DNA from: Haliotis asinina | Taxonomy: Eukaryota; Mollusca; Gastropoda; Lepetellida; Haliotidae | Length of the DNA: 64,000 nt | Direction: 5' to 3' | Assembly: GCF_037392515.1 (NCBI RefSeq) | Contig: NC_090287.1 | Span: 6,183,501 to 6,247,500 of the forward strand | Shown here: positions 27,601-37,144 of the stretch, in pieces | How positions within the stretch are numbered: the first letter of the stretch is position 1 | Layout of the letters: the number at the start of each line of letters is the position of its first letter | Notes under the pieces: generated by a model | What the model was told of the DNA's origin: nothing | Seen by the model: the letters and a program-made list of their open reading frames with translations, nothing else | Databases searched by the model: none | Program-made: the position numbers and the translations under genes

Positions 27601-30600
27601 CTGTGCCAGGTAAGCACATGTCATCACTCTTCCATGCCATCATGCTGTGCCAGGTAAGCACATGTCATCACTCTTCCATGCCATCATGCTGTGCCAGGTA
27701 AGCGCATGTCAACACTCTGCCATGCCATCATGCTGTGCCAGGTAAGCACATGTCATCACTCTTCCATGCCATCATGCTGTGCCAGGTAAGCGCATGTCAT
27801 CACTCTTCCATGCCATCATGCTGTGCCAGGTAAGCACATGGCACAGTCTAAGTAAACTGCTTGTACTGAGTCTAACAAACCCTAGTACAAGGTCACATCA
27901 GCTAACATTTTTTAGCACAAACACACAAACTGACACTCAATTCTTTTTATTTGCGTACCCATATGATTATTGTTTACAGTGATGAGTTTTAATACCTGTA
28001 AAATGTTACCGTTCTGTTCAAGACCGTATTGCATTGATGTTTCTATACTTGACGATTTTTTTGTACGTCTCAACCCATGAATACATAGTTCTCAAAGTAT
28101 ACGTTTAGATATGAAAACAAATTTGTCATTAGGTCTGAAACTGCTTTAATAAGTATAACATGAATAAAATTATCAAATAGAAATAGTGTCATTTTAGCAA
28201 ATTCTCATTGTACCTTTACACTATGACGGATTCGTTTTACTGCATAATAATACACTGACTGATTTCAAAGTTGTGCGTTGTGGGAAAAAGGAAGCAGATC
28301 TCGTATTCTATTTATTTGTGCTTTTTATTGTGAAATTTGATGAGCAGTTGTTAAACTGACAATGGGGCAGGAAACTGACAGATGAACTCACAAACTCAAG
28401 AGAATAAAGTATTGTGAAAAGGAACAATGTTCAGCAATTGGAAATTTGTTTGGGAGTGAAGAAGTGACATTGCCAAAATTGGGGTTACTTAAACAAGTTC
28501 GGTCCCAAAACTGGCAGAGCCATTTGCAGCAATATCATTGGGGTTCCTTGAAAACGAAGCAGAAATTTGAAATTAGGTTGCACTGGTGGGCATTTGTTGT
28601 CAAGCATGTTGTCAGTCAGATTTAGCAAAACTTTGCTCAGTTTGTGCTTTTTGTCATTTGAAATGGACCTATTGTATGAGCTATTATTGGGTTCATTCCT
28701 ATGGCCAAATAAATACATGATTTGCATGATTCAACATTTGCGTCTGCAAGTACCTGGATGACTGTTGTTCATAGAGAGTGTGGGCAATATACACGACTGA
28801 GGCCACAATCCTTGAAACTGTTTGGATTATTTGGCCCAGTTATATACAAAAACAAGTAAGAGACATGTTGAAATTGAAAGGAGTGTGGATACATATGATT
28901 TTTATTTTGGTTACGTCATGCTGGACAGAGAGTATCCTGGGGAAACCCGGAAAGTAGTTGCGGCATAAGTTCACATGATCGGCTTGAAACTGTTCACACA
29001 CATATGAATGATGTTTACGCATGTATGAACGATTTGAAGGGTTTAAGAGAAATTAGCCTTGAAATTTAGATCAGATGACTGCTCTCTCAGTCAACCAATG
29101 TTTGGGAATCTGTGTAAACTTGTGAATTTATGTGATCTTGTGGACTGTGATTCCAAGTCGACATTCACTCACTCAAATACACAGATGAGGAACCTGTTTA
29201 CCTGCTTGTGACATTGGGTACAGATGTGATGATATTGTAATTTCAACAACATTATTGCCTGTAGTATCCATCTGACTCCTTTGTGTCTGTTCCAGTTGTG
29301 GACGATGTACTGTGAGTCGGCAGCAGCCCTTCACCCCCAGAACAGCGAGCAGTACCAGTCCGCCTCTGCCCACATCATGGACTTTTGGGCTCGTGTGACA
29401 CCAGGCATCTTGCAGCTGCTGTCTCACTCCAAGGAGGTAGGTGACACCACTGTGGGTCTTCAGGTTCCCAATCTTTAAGAAAAGGAGGTGTTTATTTAGG
29501 AGACAAATGTACAGTATTTTCAGGTTACACTCCAGATTTAGCAGCTCTGATATTTAGTTTTAAACCAAACTACCTGCAGCAAATGGATTTGATCTGAACA
29601 TTCAGAATCAAGCACTCTTCAGTATCATGTGGGAATTGTATAAGTGCACATGATTTTGAATGAGTGATGTCAAGAGAATGGTGACATTATGTTCTTCGTA
29701 GCCTGCTACCATGGAGATGGTCTCTCGCAGAACTATGCAGCATTGTCTTCCCCTTTTCATATTTTTTTTTGACATCATTGTGCAGAGCTTGACGATGAAA
29801 TTTAGAGAGAGGTTTTTTAAGAGAATGATAATTAAATGTAATAAACTGTATTTCAAAGAGTTTGAACCGACTGGCCTGACCATGTTTCTTGGTATTATTT
29901 CATCGGATCTGAACAGTAACTTATGGACTTTACTAAATTTAAAGCAGAGTTGGTGGACAGCATCTTGCTTCTTGCATCTTGGTTGGTTCAGGGCTATACT
30001 GAATGGTGCCCTTTCTGCACGCTCGGCATGATTGAACGTTACCCTCTGACAATAAGATGTTTAACAGCTCTTACCATCTTATTACCAAGATTATTATCTT
30101 AAGAAATAATTTGCATAAGTATTGACATTTGTTCAGGTTGTTCTTGATGTAAACTCCATTATTTATTATGTGATGCCATAGATGTGAGCTAGTTATGATT
30201 TAGATATACTGAATAGCAAAAGAAAGGCGACTGTGTTTTTTTGTCAATTTTTTAAATAGAAGACATAAACATGAACACTTACTTTTATGAGATTTCATCT
30301 TTTTGAAACTTGCATTTCTCTTGCTGTTCCATTAACATTGGAAGGGCTCAAAACATCAAATATAAGTAATGAAGTCCCTGCTTAATTTAGGATTAGGGTA
30401 GGTGATTGAAATGACAACATTATGTAGTAACAAGTCTTTGAATTGATTTTTTTATAAAATTTGTCATTCCAGTAAAGAGAATTAAGCCATTTCATAACAG
30501 ATTTGGAGGAAAATACATATTTTTATTTTTAATATTTTGAAATTTGGGGTGACAGTGGTAAAGTGGTTAAAACAACCGTCTGTGATGGATAGAGTGTGCA

Positions 30601-33600
30601 TGTTGGTTAGCATGTGAGAGGGCGGTGAGAGGGGGTGATGGTTTGCTGGGTCAGGAGGATGGTGCTTTGGTCGTGGCAGGGGCAAGGATGGTAATGGCCT
30701 TCTTATAGGTCACAGAGGAACCATTGCAGAGGTCACAGAGGAAGAATGTAACATCATTCCATATGATTTACTTACTGACTTACTTATCTATATATCCTTA
30801 TAGATGTTATCAGTTCTTTTGAAAATTAGGATGGAATTATCATGTTAGTGAACTAATTTATTGGATTAATTTGGCAGATACATCTTGTATCTTATATTTA
30901 AAACTATGTCTATTTACTGCTTCAGTATAAAGGTCAAGGTCATATTGACTAAGTTATAATATACTGTCTGGTGATACACTTAAACATGGTTTAAATCTAC
31001 AATTTAAGTATTTCATCAGTATAAGTATATTAGAGTGTCCTTTTAATATTGTGATAGTGAACGTTTTTGGATCAGCGTAAAATGTATATCTTTTCAGACA
31101 GTTGAAGAAAATTATTGGCCCCATACAATTATACTGTGTCATACCAGACATGTATGCCGACACGCCTGACACATTATGCTCTGATATTTATAGTACTGTA
31201 TGGAATATGTATCAGCTGAACACTTACCTGTGTGGATTTGTTTAAAATATTTCGACAATATCAGTTTAGTGGCAAAAATATTTGAATCTACAAGAAACTA
31301 TTCTGTTATTATGTCAGTATATTTTACTAAAAACTATCAGTGTCAGTATGCCATTAGACTTTGGTGATAATGTAGAAACTATTATAAGCCATGTGTACTG
31401 CAGAATGTTGCTAGGCTTGGGTTTTTGACTAGTGCATGAGGTCACTGCAATGATTTCCCCAGTCCCATGCACCAACCTCCTGACTGCCCTTGTATAATTG
31501 TGGGAGGATGGCTAAATGTGAGGCACAATCTTTTTCTTTGTGCTCCATGACACACTGAAGGATAAACCGACACTAGAGGTTTGATATTGCTGTTATCACA
31601 CCCCCATTGTTCCAGCACCTCAGTCATATCAGTTTCTTTAGCATGACCTGTACACATTTGCACAAATTGATGCATGCATTTGCACGCTCAATTTTATCTT
31701 TTTCAACAATTTTGTCAACTTGATAATCTTTTTACTGAGTTACCAATTTTCTAACTCTCAAATGTCTGTTCTCACAAGAACTGTATGTTACCTTACCTTC
31801 CACATCTTTGTTGGAGTGAATAAGTTGGGTTGAATATCACCTGGAAAAGTATGTGACTTTGTAACAACAGTGATTATGGGAGGAAAGTTGACATAATGGC
31901 TCAAGTTATAGATGTTTACCTCTCTGGTGGATCTGGATTGTCCAAATGTATATAATTTGGGATAGGGCTACTTATCTTCTTTGCTATCAAGCTAAACCTA
32001 TGACAATCAAACTGGGAATTCAGAATTGCAGAGTTATCACCCTTGGGAGTGCTAGGATACTATGATCAATGTGAATCTTTGGTGCATGCAAGTACTGATC
32101 AGTTTCATCATTGTGGTAAATGTCTATGACCTGTGTTGATGCCAGGTTACCTCCCATAGCACAGTGACTCTTCAACTTCAGTTGTGTTCTGAGAATAACT
32201 AGACCCAACTCGTTGACTTACTGTCTGTGGTATTCCCCTAGAGACTACTAACAGTTTTGGTCTGCATGAGACATATATTGTAAGGAGATCATGCCAGTTT
32301 TAACAAAAACTTATACTAATTTGCTTTAAAAGGACAGTAGTGAAACATGAAGCTACCATAAAATGTCCGAGCTGTCATTATTTTATTATGTTTTATTGAG
32401 ATTTGCTTTCTCACATTTCTGTAGATCTTAGCCATCTGTTGTGGAGCATGTTTTCACTTCCATGGCATGGATCGTCTGTATTCTATTTCAGGGGATAGAT
32501 GCTGTAGCCTTTCCTAGTTTATCAGTATTTTTTTTAATTTCATCTTTCTTGTAGGTATTGTAGATTTACACAAAACTGTCCTTACCATTCATTTCCAGTT
32601 CTCTCCAACAAGGATTACACTGGGTGCCCCTCTCTGCCCCATGGTGTGTTAACCCGTGAAGGTCCCGGGGTAGAATAGGCCTTCAGCAACCCATGCTTGC
32701 CATAAAAGGCGACTCAGCTTGTCGTAAGAGGCGACTAATGGGATCGGGTGGTCAGACTAGCTGACTTGGTTGACACACGTCATCGGTTCCCCATTGCACA
32801 GATCGATGCTCATGTTGTTGATCACTGGATTGTCTGGTCCAGACTCGATTATTTACAGACCGTCGCCATATAGCTGGAATATTGCTAAGTGCGACGTAAA
32901 ACTAAACTCACTCACTCACTCACTCACTCCCATGGTGTGTTGTAACAGGCAATGAGATTGATGTTGCAGTAAAACTCAGTGGCATGCTTAGCGATGTCAT
33001 CATGCCCTGATGTTGTAGATGAATACTTGTGATTGAGTTATTGGTGTACCTTGTTCTGACCCTGGTCTCAGTGATGTGGCTGAGAAAGGTCAACAGCAGC
33101 GTGAGACAGTATTCATCTGTTCTGTCATCACAGTTCTTTGGGGGACTTGTTTAATTCTTTGGTTCAAGTCGGAAAGAAGATAATATTTACACTAAAATTA
33201 ATTTGACATTTGAAGAAAAAACATACTCTGATATTAAAATAATAATATCTTGCAGATATTTTGGAATTTTTTAAGATAAAGAAATCACAAACCAGAAGTT
33301 TGATAAAGAGTGTATAGTTGAGCTTCATTAAATATTTTAATAGGAACTTCAGTGGAGTCCTTTATGTGATTTGACCTCAGAGGACAATTTTGTTTTGATT
33401 CTGTGAGTAATAAGCTACGGATATAACAATTACTTTCAATTGGCCATTAGTGTCAAGTACAAGCATTGCTTACAGCATTGTCTGTTCATGATAGGCCAAC
33501 CATATGGCCATCAACTACCACCAGCCTAGTGTTAATTACTGTATTGCTGTATTCTCAAGGAGATATAGGTGCATATGCATACATAATGACATAGTGTGTG

Positions 33601-35446
33601 ACATTGTTGTGGCAGCTGGTGGAGATGGTCAACCTTCACTTTCTGGGACTCATGGAAGCCCTCCAGGAGTGTAACTCTTGTGTCCTTGCCAAGGTAGGTC
33701 CTGTTAAAGTTCATTCATGTATGTGGATGTGGGTGTGCATGCATGCTTGTCTTTTTCCTGTGTAGGAGCCAAACATTTCTTTCACATTTGATAACCATAA
33801 AGCTGGAATATTGCTGATTGTGGTGTAAAACTAACTCACTCACTCACTTTCACATTTTGATGCAGGTTATCGAGGTGTAATGTGGTAAATCCTTTCCTCG
33901 ATATTTCCCAGATTTACAATATTTTGGAAACCCCATTACCCAGTCAGAATAGTATCTAAATAGTTCCTGCGAACTTGTAGTGAATGTAGTGGATAAAATC
34001 TCCTGACTACATGCTTAGAAAAGGAAATGGGAAACTTTGTATTACAAACTTCTGTGCAATATGTTCTGTTCATATCTAAAGGTTTTTAATGATGGTAGAA
34101 TATTCATATTCAATGTGTTCCCTGTTTCAGCTGTTTCCGATGTGGCAGTGCATCCTCTTTGCATACCATGCACAGGTAATAACGTCCTTCTGTATCTACA
34201 CATCCCAGGCCTTATTTCACATTTCTTCTTTGAGAGGCATTTAGAACTTGGGGCAATAAGGAAGGATGACAATATGTGGACAAATGACTTCTCCATTGCT
34301 CTGAGAGCAATGTTTCGGTGTAGGTTCAAGCACTGTTATCAAGCAAGTGATAAACAATATAAGGATAGGCTTCACCATCCCTGTGTGTATTTTGCAGGTT
34401 TTATTTGTTACACTTTTGTCAAAGCCCATGTGTTGTTACTGTGTCTGGCTTCCTTATTCCTTGTAGTACTAAACAAACATCTCCTTTAACTTGTATATAT
34501 GCTTCTCTATCCTTATACTGTTCATCATGTGATAACGATGTTAGAACCTACTCTGAAACATTGATCTCATAGTAGTAAAGAAGCTGCTATCTATTTATTG
34601 TCATTCTTCCTTATTGTCACATTATTGTACTCATAATGAGCCTTTTACTGTACAAGGAATCCAATGGGGCATAGGCATTCTTGATGACTGGAAGACTGAT
34701 TGACTGCTGTTTCTGCAAACAGCATATGTCTCATGTGAAGGAGTGGGTGTCACAGCTCTGTCTGAAAAGTCTTTCAGTCATGGGAACTTGATGTAGGAGG
34801 CTTGATGTAGGGGGCTAGATGAAACTTGTCTTTGCTGTAATGTGGCTGGAATGTTTCTGACTTCACTCATTTTGTTTGTATGAAATACGTTAACAATAGA
34901 AGCAAGGGTCCTTGTCACAACCAAAGATGCCAAGATTGAAATCCTTTACTGCTTACTGGGTTTTGTAACACTAACATATCTAGCTGATCTCTTTTTTACT
35001 CTGATGATCTAGGTTAGAACTGATCTTGAGTAAACCATGATTGTCACACAAGACGATGAATGGTATCTTGTAGTCAGGCTCCTGGCTTGGTTGACGGGTC
35101 ATATCCCAGTTGTATAGATGGATGCTCATTATGTTGATCACTGGATTGTCTGGTCCAGACTTGGTTATTTACAGACCACACCCAAATAGCTGGAATATTG
35201 CTGAGTGTGAGGTTAAGAAACAAACCAACTGAAGTCCACGATGGTGTAATGTTGATGCTGTTACAGTTGCCGGGACATCTCCATGTGAGATTACAGATGT
35301 GCCAGAACTGGGAGCCACCGCACCCAACACGGGACCAACGCTCATTCAACTCCACCATCCTCCTCAACTGGCTTAAGAGGATCCAGTTCAAGCTTGGGCA
35401 GATCGAAGTCCAGTCGTCAGCAGCGACACAGTTTTACACTGTGTGA
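222..35446 (+). CDS. UNC79: UNC79 (NALCN channel auxiliary subunit), 3' part, 38 coding exons
   Basis: UNC79 is the large cytoplasmic HEAT/armadillo-like scaffold that, with UNC80, binds the sodium-leak channel NALCN and sets neuronal resting excitability. Joining 38 GT-AG exons gives 5,498 nt in one unbroken frame (about 1,831 residues) that aligns from memory with vertebrate UNC79 to its C-terminus. Matching stretches include EAIRTEVP, CPLPFS, LHGECL, WEFF.NRF.TLSLEAQL, RCAECGAVLEQYD, LPWLYHPPSAMQQG and the terminal QSS.A.QFY. The first visible exon starts with the last two bases of a codon, so the gene begins upstream; about 500 N-terminal residues are missing. All exon phases agree across the 37 introns, which strongly supports the model. 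UNC80 was considered, but the conserved blocks fit UNC79. Exons are listed in the four block entries. Confidence 0.95.
2126..2542 (+). repeat. 31-bp minisatellite copied from the exon 5 donor region
   Basis: About 13 full copies plus a partial copy of a 31-bp unit, one copy a base shorter and a few with single substitutions. Each unit reads CTGAAGGTATGTCAACTAGC onward. It resembles the real exon 5 end and donor at 2047-2080 (CTGCAGGTACGTCAAGTAGC onward), so the array appears to come from the exon/intron junction. Most units carry an AAG|GTATGT donor-like site. Confidence 0.93.
3838..4000 (+). mobile_element. SINE fragment in UNC79 intron 7
   Basis: Diverged 5' two thirds of the same SINE: AACTGATCTTCAGCAACCCA, GAGGCGGCTATTGGGATCGG, GTTGATCAGTTGATTGTCTG. 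The tail is missing. The 71-bp repeat array begins just downstream. Confidence 0.7.
4030..4436 (+). repeat. 71-bp tandem repeat just upstream of UNC79 exon 8
   Basis: Five to six copies of a 71-bp unit, with the marker CCTGTATCTTCACAG at 4104, 4175, 4246, 4317 and 4388. The array stops a few bases before the true exon 8 acceptor (AG at 4443-4444). Each unit contains a pyrimidine-rich run ending in CACAG, a plausible decoy 3' splice site. The unit length is not a multiple of three. Confidence 0.9.
5185..5340 (+). mobile_element. tRNA-derived SINE, second family, in UNC79 intron 9
   Basis: The head GGGTAGCCTAGTGGTTAATC resembles a tRNA A-box region, and GGTTAGATTTCCCACATGGG the B box. The body continues TATTGCTGGAATA and ends in ACTCACTCACTC. 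It is distinct from the other SINE at the 5' end but shares the 3' tail, as families mobilised by one LINE often do. Confidence 0.75.
6118..6272 (+). mobile_element. tRNA-derived SINE, second family, in UNC79 intron 11
   Basis: AAGCCTAGTGGTTTAAGTAT, GGTTGGATTCCCCACATGGG and ATTTCTGGAATATTGCTGAA match the copy at 5185. The TCAC tail has decayed. Confidence 0.7.
7667..16515 (+). CDS. UNC79: UNC79 exons 13-23 of the visible part
   Basis: Exons: 7667-7849, 10110-10220, 10737-10858, 11720-11770, 12129-12211, 12867-12909, 13443-13625, 14082-14226, 14682-14995, 15583-15919, 16347-16515. They encode about residues 595-1174. The start is basic (LNRARFALARTDSVRSVSES), matching the human RARFAR/SVRSLRDSV segment. 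It continues with YQLVALLMKFM, LNVLLGYNQ and WLRALLVILYKYH. Exons 20-23 encode a long Ser/Glu/Lys-rich, low-complexity region with little conservation, the equivalent of the disordered middle of vertebrate UNC79; here splice phase and coding openness are the main evidence. Exon 23 is cut at the GTATGG donor (16516), because that phase fits exon 24. Confidence 0.88.
9170..9241. repeat. (TCAC)n microsatellite
   Basis: About 17 TCAC units in UNC79 intron 13, preceded by a SINE-like tail (ATATCACTGTAAAGTAAACTC). It is probably an expanded SINE 3' end. Confidence 0.85.
9535..9700. repeat. (ATC)n trinucleotide tracts
   Basis: Two runs, 9536-9558 and 9643-9698, of CAT/ATC repeats with one or two interruptions, in UNC79 intron 13. 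The remainder of that 2.3-kb intron (7850-10109) shows no other feature I can support. Confidence 0.85.
10798..11068 (+). repeat. Duplicated 3' half of UNC79 exon 15 with its donor
   Basis: The segment 10811-10911 (exon 15 end, donor and first 50 bases of intron) is repeated at about 10966-11068 with few changes. The copy keeps GTGTACCAGCTCGTGGCGCT and the GTAGTG donor. It has lost two bases in the coding part, so it cannot replace exon 15 in frame. A partial duplication nested in the intron is the simplest reading. Confidence 0.85.
16840..25483 (+). CDS. UNC79: UNC79 exons 24-33 of the visible part
   Basis: Exons: 16840-17073, 17603-17641, 17821-17936, 21455-21540, 22013-22252, 22543-22653, 22997-23101, 24163-24342, 24615-24793, 25294-25483. 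They encode about residues 1175-1667, a strongly conserved helical-repeat half. Landmarks: the paired-cysteine motif RCAECGAVLEQYDDDTIG, FLRCVLHQLAPNGIFP, ILEPFSKLLSFAIQN, ERDKLILTRTVIYELVQALK, EFITDLHTLTKVK, RYLPWLYHPPSAMQQG and FIDCIGHIRLLSWLLIGSLT. The intron between exons 26 and 27 is expanded to 3.5 kb by an inserted 2.8-kb inverted-repeat element (18296-21084). Exon 28 has a weak acceptor (tract ending CTGAAG at 22012) but the homology border is clear. Confidence 0.93.
18296..21084. mobile_element. 2.8-kb inverted-repeat DNA element in UNC79 intron 26
   Basis: 24-bp terminal inverted repeats with one mismatch, GAGCGGTGTCGGGTATTACC onward at 18296-18319 and its reverse complement at 21061-21084, are flanked on both sides by TA (18294-18295, 21085-21086). 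Inside, near the right end (20765-20875), a related motif (TTCGGAATAGCCCGACGTCA) recurs about four times, like subterminal transposase sites. No transposase reading frame is recognisable, so it is probably non-autonomous. The superfamily was not identified; a TA target would fit several cut-and-paste groups. Confidence 0.8.
21541..21692 (+). repeat. Short tandem repeat starting at the exon 27 donor
   Basis: About eight degenerate units of 19-21 bp alternate between GGTTCATGTTTCACCAA-like and GGTTCATGTTCCACTGA-like forms. The first unit begins at the splice donor itself (GAG|GTAGGTTAATATTTCACC), so the array grows out of the exon 27 junction at 21540/21541. Confidence 0.75.
22214..22362 (+). 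repeat. 39-bp tandem repeat of the exon 28 end and donor
   Basis: Exon 28 ends in a segment coding SICNVR followed by GTAGGT. A 39-bp unit containing TCTGTAATGTCAGG then GTAGGTGGCAAGGGGG is repeated two to three times downstream, the last copy incomplete. The first two downstream units stay open in the exon's own frame (adding VGGKGVPSVCNVR-like blocks) before a stop. Each unit offers another GTAGGT or GTAAGT donor. Confidence 0.85.
23330..24130 (+). repeat. Degenerate repeat of about 185 bp in UNC79 intron 30
   Basis: Four to five diverged copies, each with the order AACTTGGTAGATATGTATAG, GTGGTGCCTTTTGC, TTTACAGGTTTTTGTGATTT, TTTCCATGGAAACGTTT, then ACTTAGTCTCAAAATGG. It fills most of the intron before exon 31. 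No coding potential was seen. The palindromic core CCATGG with flanking TTT/AAA recurs in each copy. Confidence 0.8.
24890..25010 (+). mobile_element. SINE 3' fragment in UNC79 intron 32
   Basis: Contains TCAATCACTTGATTGTCTGG and CAGCTGGAATATTGTTTAAT, the 3' half of the SINE found at 32651. A similar but shorter remnant is at 25888-25970 (CACTGGGTTGTCTGGTCCAG), and another trace at about 22785-22812. Confidence 0.6.
26501..35446 (+). CDS. UNC79: UNC79 exons 34-38, C-terminus and stop
   Basis: Exons: 26501-26551, 29296-29436, 33616-33693, 34131-34175, 35267-35446, with TGA at 35444-35446. They encode about residues 1668-1831: HMSSLFHAFILCQ, LWTMYCE, FWARVTPGILQLL, MEALQECN, LFPMWQCI, then NWLKRIQFKLGQIEVQSSAA ending FYTV. 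The vertebrate protein ends with a near-identical KWLQCTQFKMAQVEIQSSEA segment and FYPL, so the stop is in the expected place. All five exons are short (45-180 nt) and phase 0, so any could be skipped without a frameshift. Exon 34 is followed directly by a 1.3-kb array of copies of its own end. Confidence 0.94.
26508..27838 (+). repeat. 44-bp minisatellite copied from the end of exon 34
   Basis: About 29 extra copies of a 44-bp unit follow exon 34 without a break. The unit carries the last 35 or so coding bases of the exon (CATGTCATCACTCTTCCATG onward, ending GTGCCAG) and then GTAAGC/GTAAGT. Copies differ by a few substitutions, and some units are one base longer. Nearly every unit has a near-consensus CAG|GTAAGN donor; only the first keeps the UNC79 frame into exon 35. 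Confidence 0.96.
29437..33615 (+). other. UNC79 intron 35, no gene seen apart from one SINE
   Basis: A 4.2-kb AT-rich intron. Apart from the SINE at 32651-32929, I found no coding exon, inverted-repeat element or tandem array. Intron 34 after its repeat array (27840-29295) is likewise featureless. Confidence 0.6.
32651..32929 (+). mobile_element. SINE, full-length copy with 12-bp target duplication
   Basis: The element starts ACCCGTGAAGGTC, passes through GTAAGAGGCGACTAATGGGA, GTTGATCACTGGATTGTCTG and CTGGAATATTGCTAAGTGCG, and ends in TCAC repeats. The flanks CCATGGTGTGTT (32639-32650 and 32930-32941) are identical, which indicates target-primed insertion by LINE machinery and a fairly recent date. 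It sits in intron 35 of UNC79. Confidence 0.9.
35003..35222 (+). mobile_element. SINE, diverged copy directly before UNC79 exon 38
   Basis: Shares the TTAGAACTGATCTT head, TTGATCACTGGATTGTCTGG and AATAGCTGGAATATTGCTGA blocks with the full-length copies, but the TCAC tail is lost. It ends only about 45 bases before the exon 38 acceptor at 35266, so it forms the intron's 3' part and may supply the branch-point region. Confidence 0.8.
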
Positions 35447-36740
35447 AACAACTTCTGAGGGACTCTGAATATCACCTGTCCTGTTGGACAGAGAATCATC
35501 TGAAGGAGCAATACTTGTAACATCTACGATCCATATGTACTGATATACAGTTTGTGATCAGAAATACCCACATCATATCATATGATCACCCTGTTGTCAC
35601 ACTCATTTCATCATCTATTTATTAGGACATTGACAATTGTTATTATTTGTGATGTCATCTGTTGGGAACATCATTTGTTTGATATCTACAAGGTTATGTT
35701 TCTAGGTCAATGAGGTTTTACTTCTATGTTGTCAAAACAGAACTTATCAATATAAGTCAAAATATGTTCTGTCACTATTGGCCAAAATAATGTAGATGGT
35801 TTGACCAATACATTTGTTCTATTAATAATTCTAGTATTGTTCAATACTACATATTGTCTTAGGCCATTATTTTAACATTTGTTGGATCAAAGATATGCTG
35901 AACCTTTTTTCTTCCACACAGGGACAAAAAGAATAGTTCAAATTTACAATACATGTAGTGTTTTTCTCATGAATTATACACACCAAATTATTTTCAGCAG
36001 TGTTGTTTAAAATCTACAAAGATTTTTGATGATTAGTTTCACATCAATATTTTGCCAAATTGTTCAGTTGACACGTCACAGGAGATTTCCTTGCATAGTA
36101 AATGTAGAGTTGTCACAGAGTTTGCCAAAATACACTGTCAAAAAGCATATCCTCTTACCTCACCCTTCTTAGGCAATATTTGCAAGAACATTCCAGGATA
36201 AAGATTTTGAAAAAGGAAATTATTTCCCCATTCAACTTTGACTTTAACTTTAAAAATCTGTCAACAAATGTAAAATAATGGCCTTATATGGCATCTTGTC
36301 TATCTTAGCCAGTCAGAATATGTTGCTTTTATATGGAGCTTCCATGGCGTTGTTTTGAACCTCAATGTGAACTGTGATATTGCTGCTTTTTGGACATTGA
36401 AAAAGTTCTCGTTCTACAGATGTTTGGTGTTCTAACTATACTGATGTGTGTGGTTCTAGGTTAATAGTGGCCTGGCCAGAAGGTGGAGATGATGGGTGAC
36501 AGGAATGCTATGGAAGTGATTCTGATACATCCACTTTATGGAGGCATGCACTCCCCTGTCAATGAGGGTCCTGATGTGGTATACTGTTTGCCATGTGAAA
36601 ATATTTTAATTTTTTGTGTAAATGTAAAAACAAGGGATATTCAATTGTGTTAGCCATAGCTTTCATTGTAGAAATCAGCTGTGTGCTCACTGTCTTGTGA
36701 TCTTGTTAGATTGTAATAAAGCAAGGTGTAATGACTTGAC
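35447..36740 (+). other. Probable UNC79 3' untranslated region
   Basis: About 1.27 kb of AT-rich, non-coding sequence follows the UNC79 stop and reaches a canonical AATAAA at 36715-36720, the best candidate poly(A) signal. A 422-bp inverted-repeat element (35862-36283) lies inside it. The transcript end is inferred from the hexamer only. Confidence 0.5.
35862..36283. mobile_element. Harbinger-like MITE in the UNC79 3' UTR
   Basis: Inverted repeats of about 22 bp begin GGCCATTATTTTA at 35862 and close with TAAAATAATGGCC at 36283. Both ends are flanked by TTA (35859-35861, 36284-36286). A 3-bp TTA duplication with GG-starting ends is typical of PIF/Harbinger MITEs. There is no coding capacity. 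If transcribed in the UTR, the arms could form a stem. Confidence 0.7.
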
Positions 36741-37144
36741 ATCTGGTATGAAGAGTACTTTTGAGGTGATTTTTACTGATGTACATGTCTCCAGTGTCAT
36801 GGTTTGATCTGACTGTCACCAGTCGTTTGCCTTTGTTGACATGTTCGCAGAAAAACTTGAAATGATGACACAAAGCATTCAGTCATGCTGAGTGGTCAAA
36901 TGCTTCTATAAAGCTGGAGCTCACTGTATCAAAGACTTGTAGATGTATTACGTTACGTCTGATTGTCAGTCATGGTAGACTCGTTATATCATGATTATCA
37001 GCATTCATTTTCTTTGTGACATGGGTGACAATCAGCTGATAACTGCAAAATTCTCAACTCATTTGGACCAGTACTTCTATGAATCTATTATTTATCACCA
37101 CACTAGTCAGGTTTTCTACAGTGCAGACAGTAGTAACATCAACC

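Noticed and set aside
34037-34489. 150-codon open frame over UNC79 exon 37
   Set aside because: It is in a different frame from the 45-base exon and shows no family resemblance; it is intron read-through.
222-35446. UNC80 instead of UNC79
   Set aside because: UNC80 is also a large NALCN partner, but the blocks EAIRTEVP, LPWLYHPPSAMQQG and the QSS..QFY C-terminus fit UNC79.
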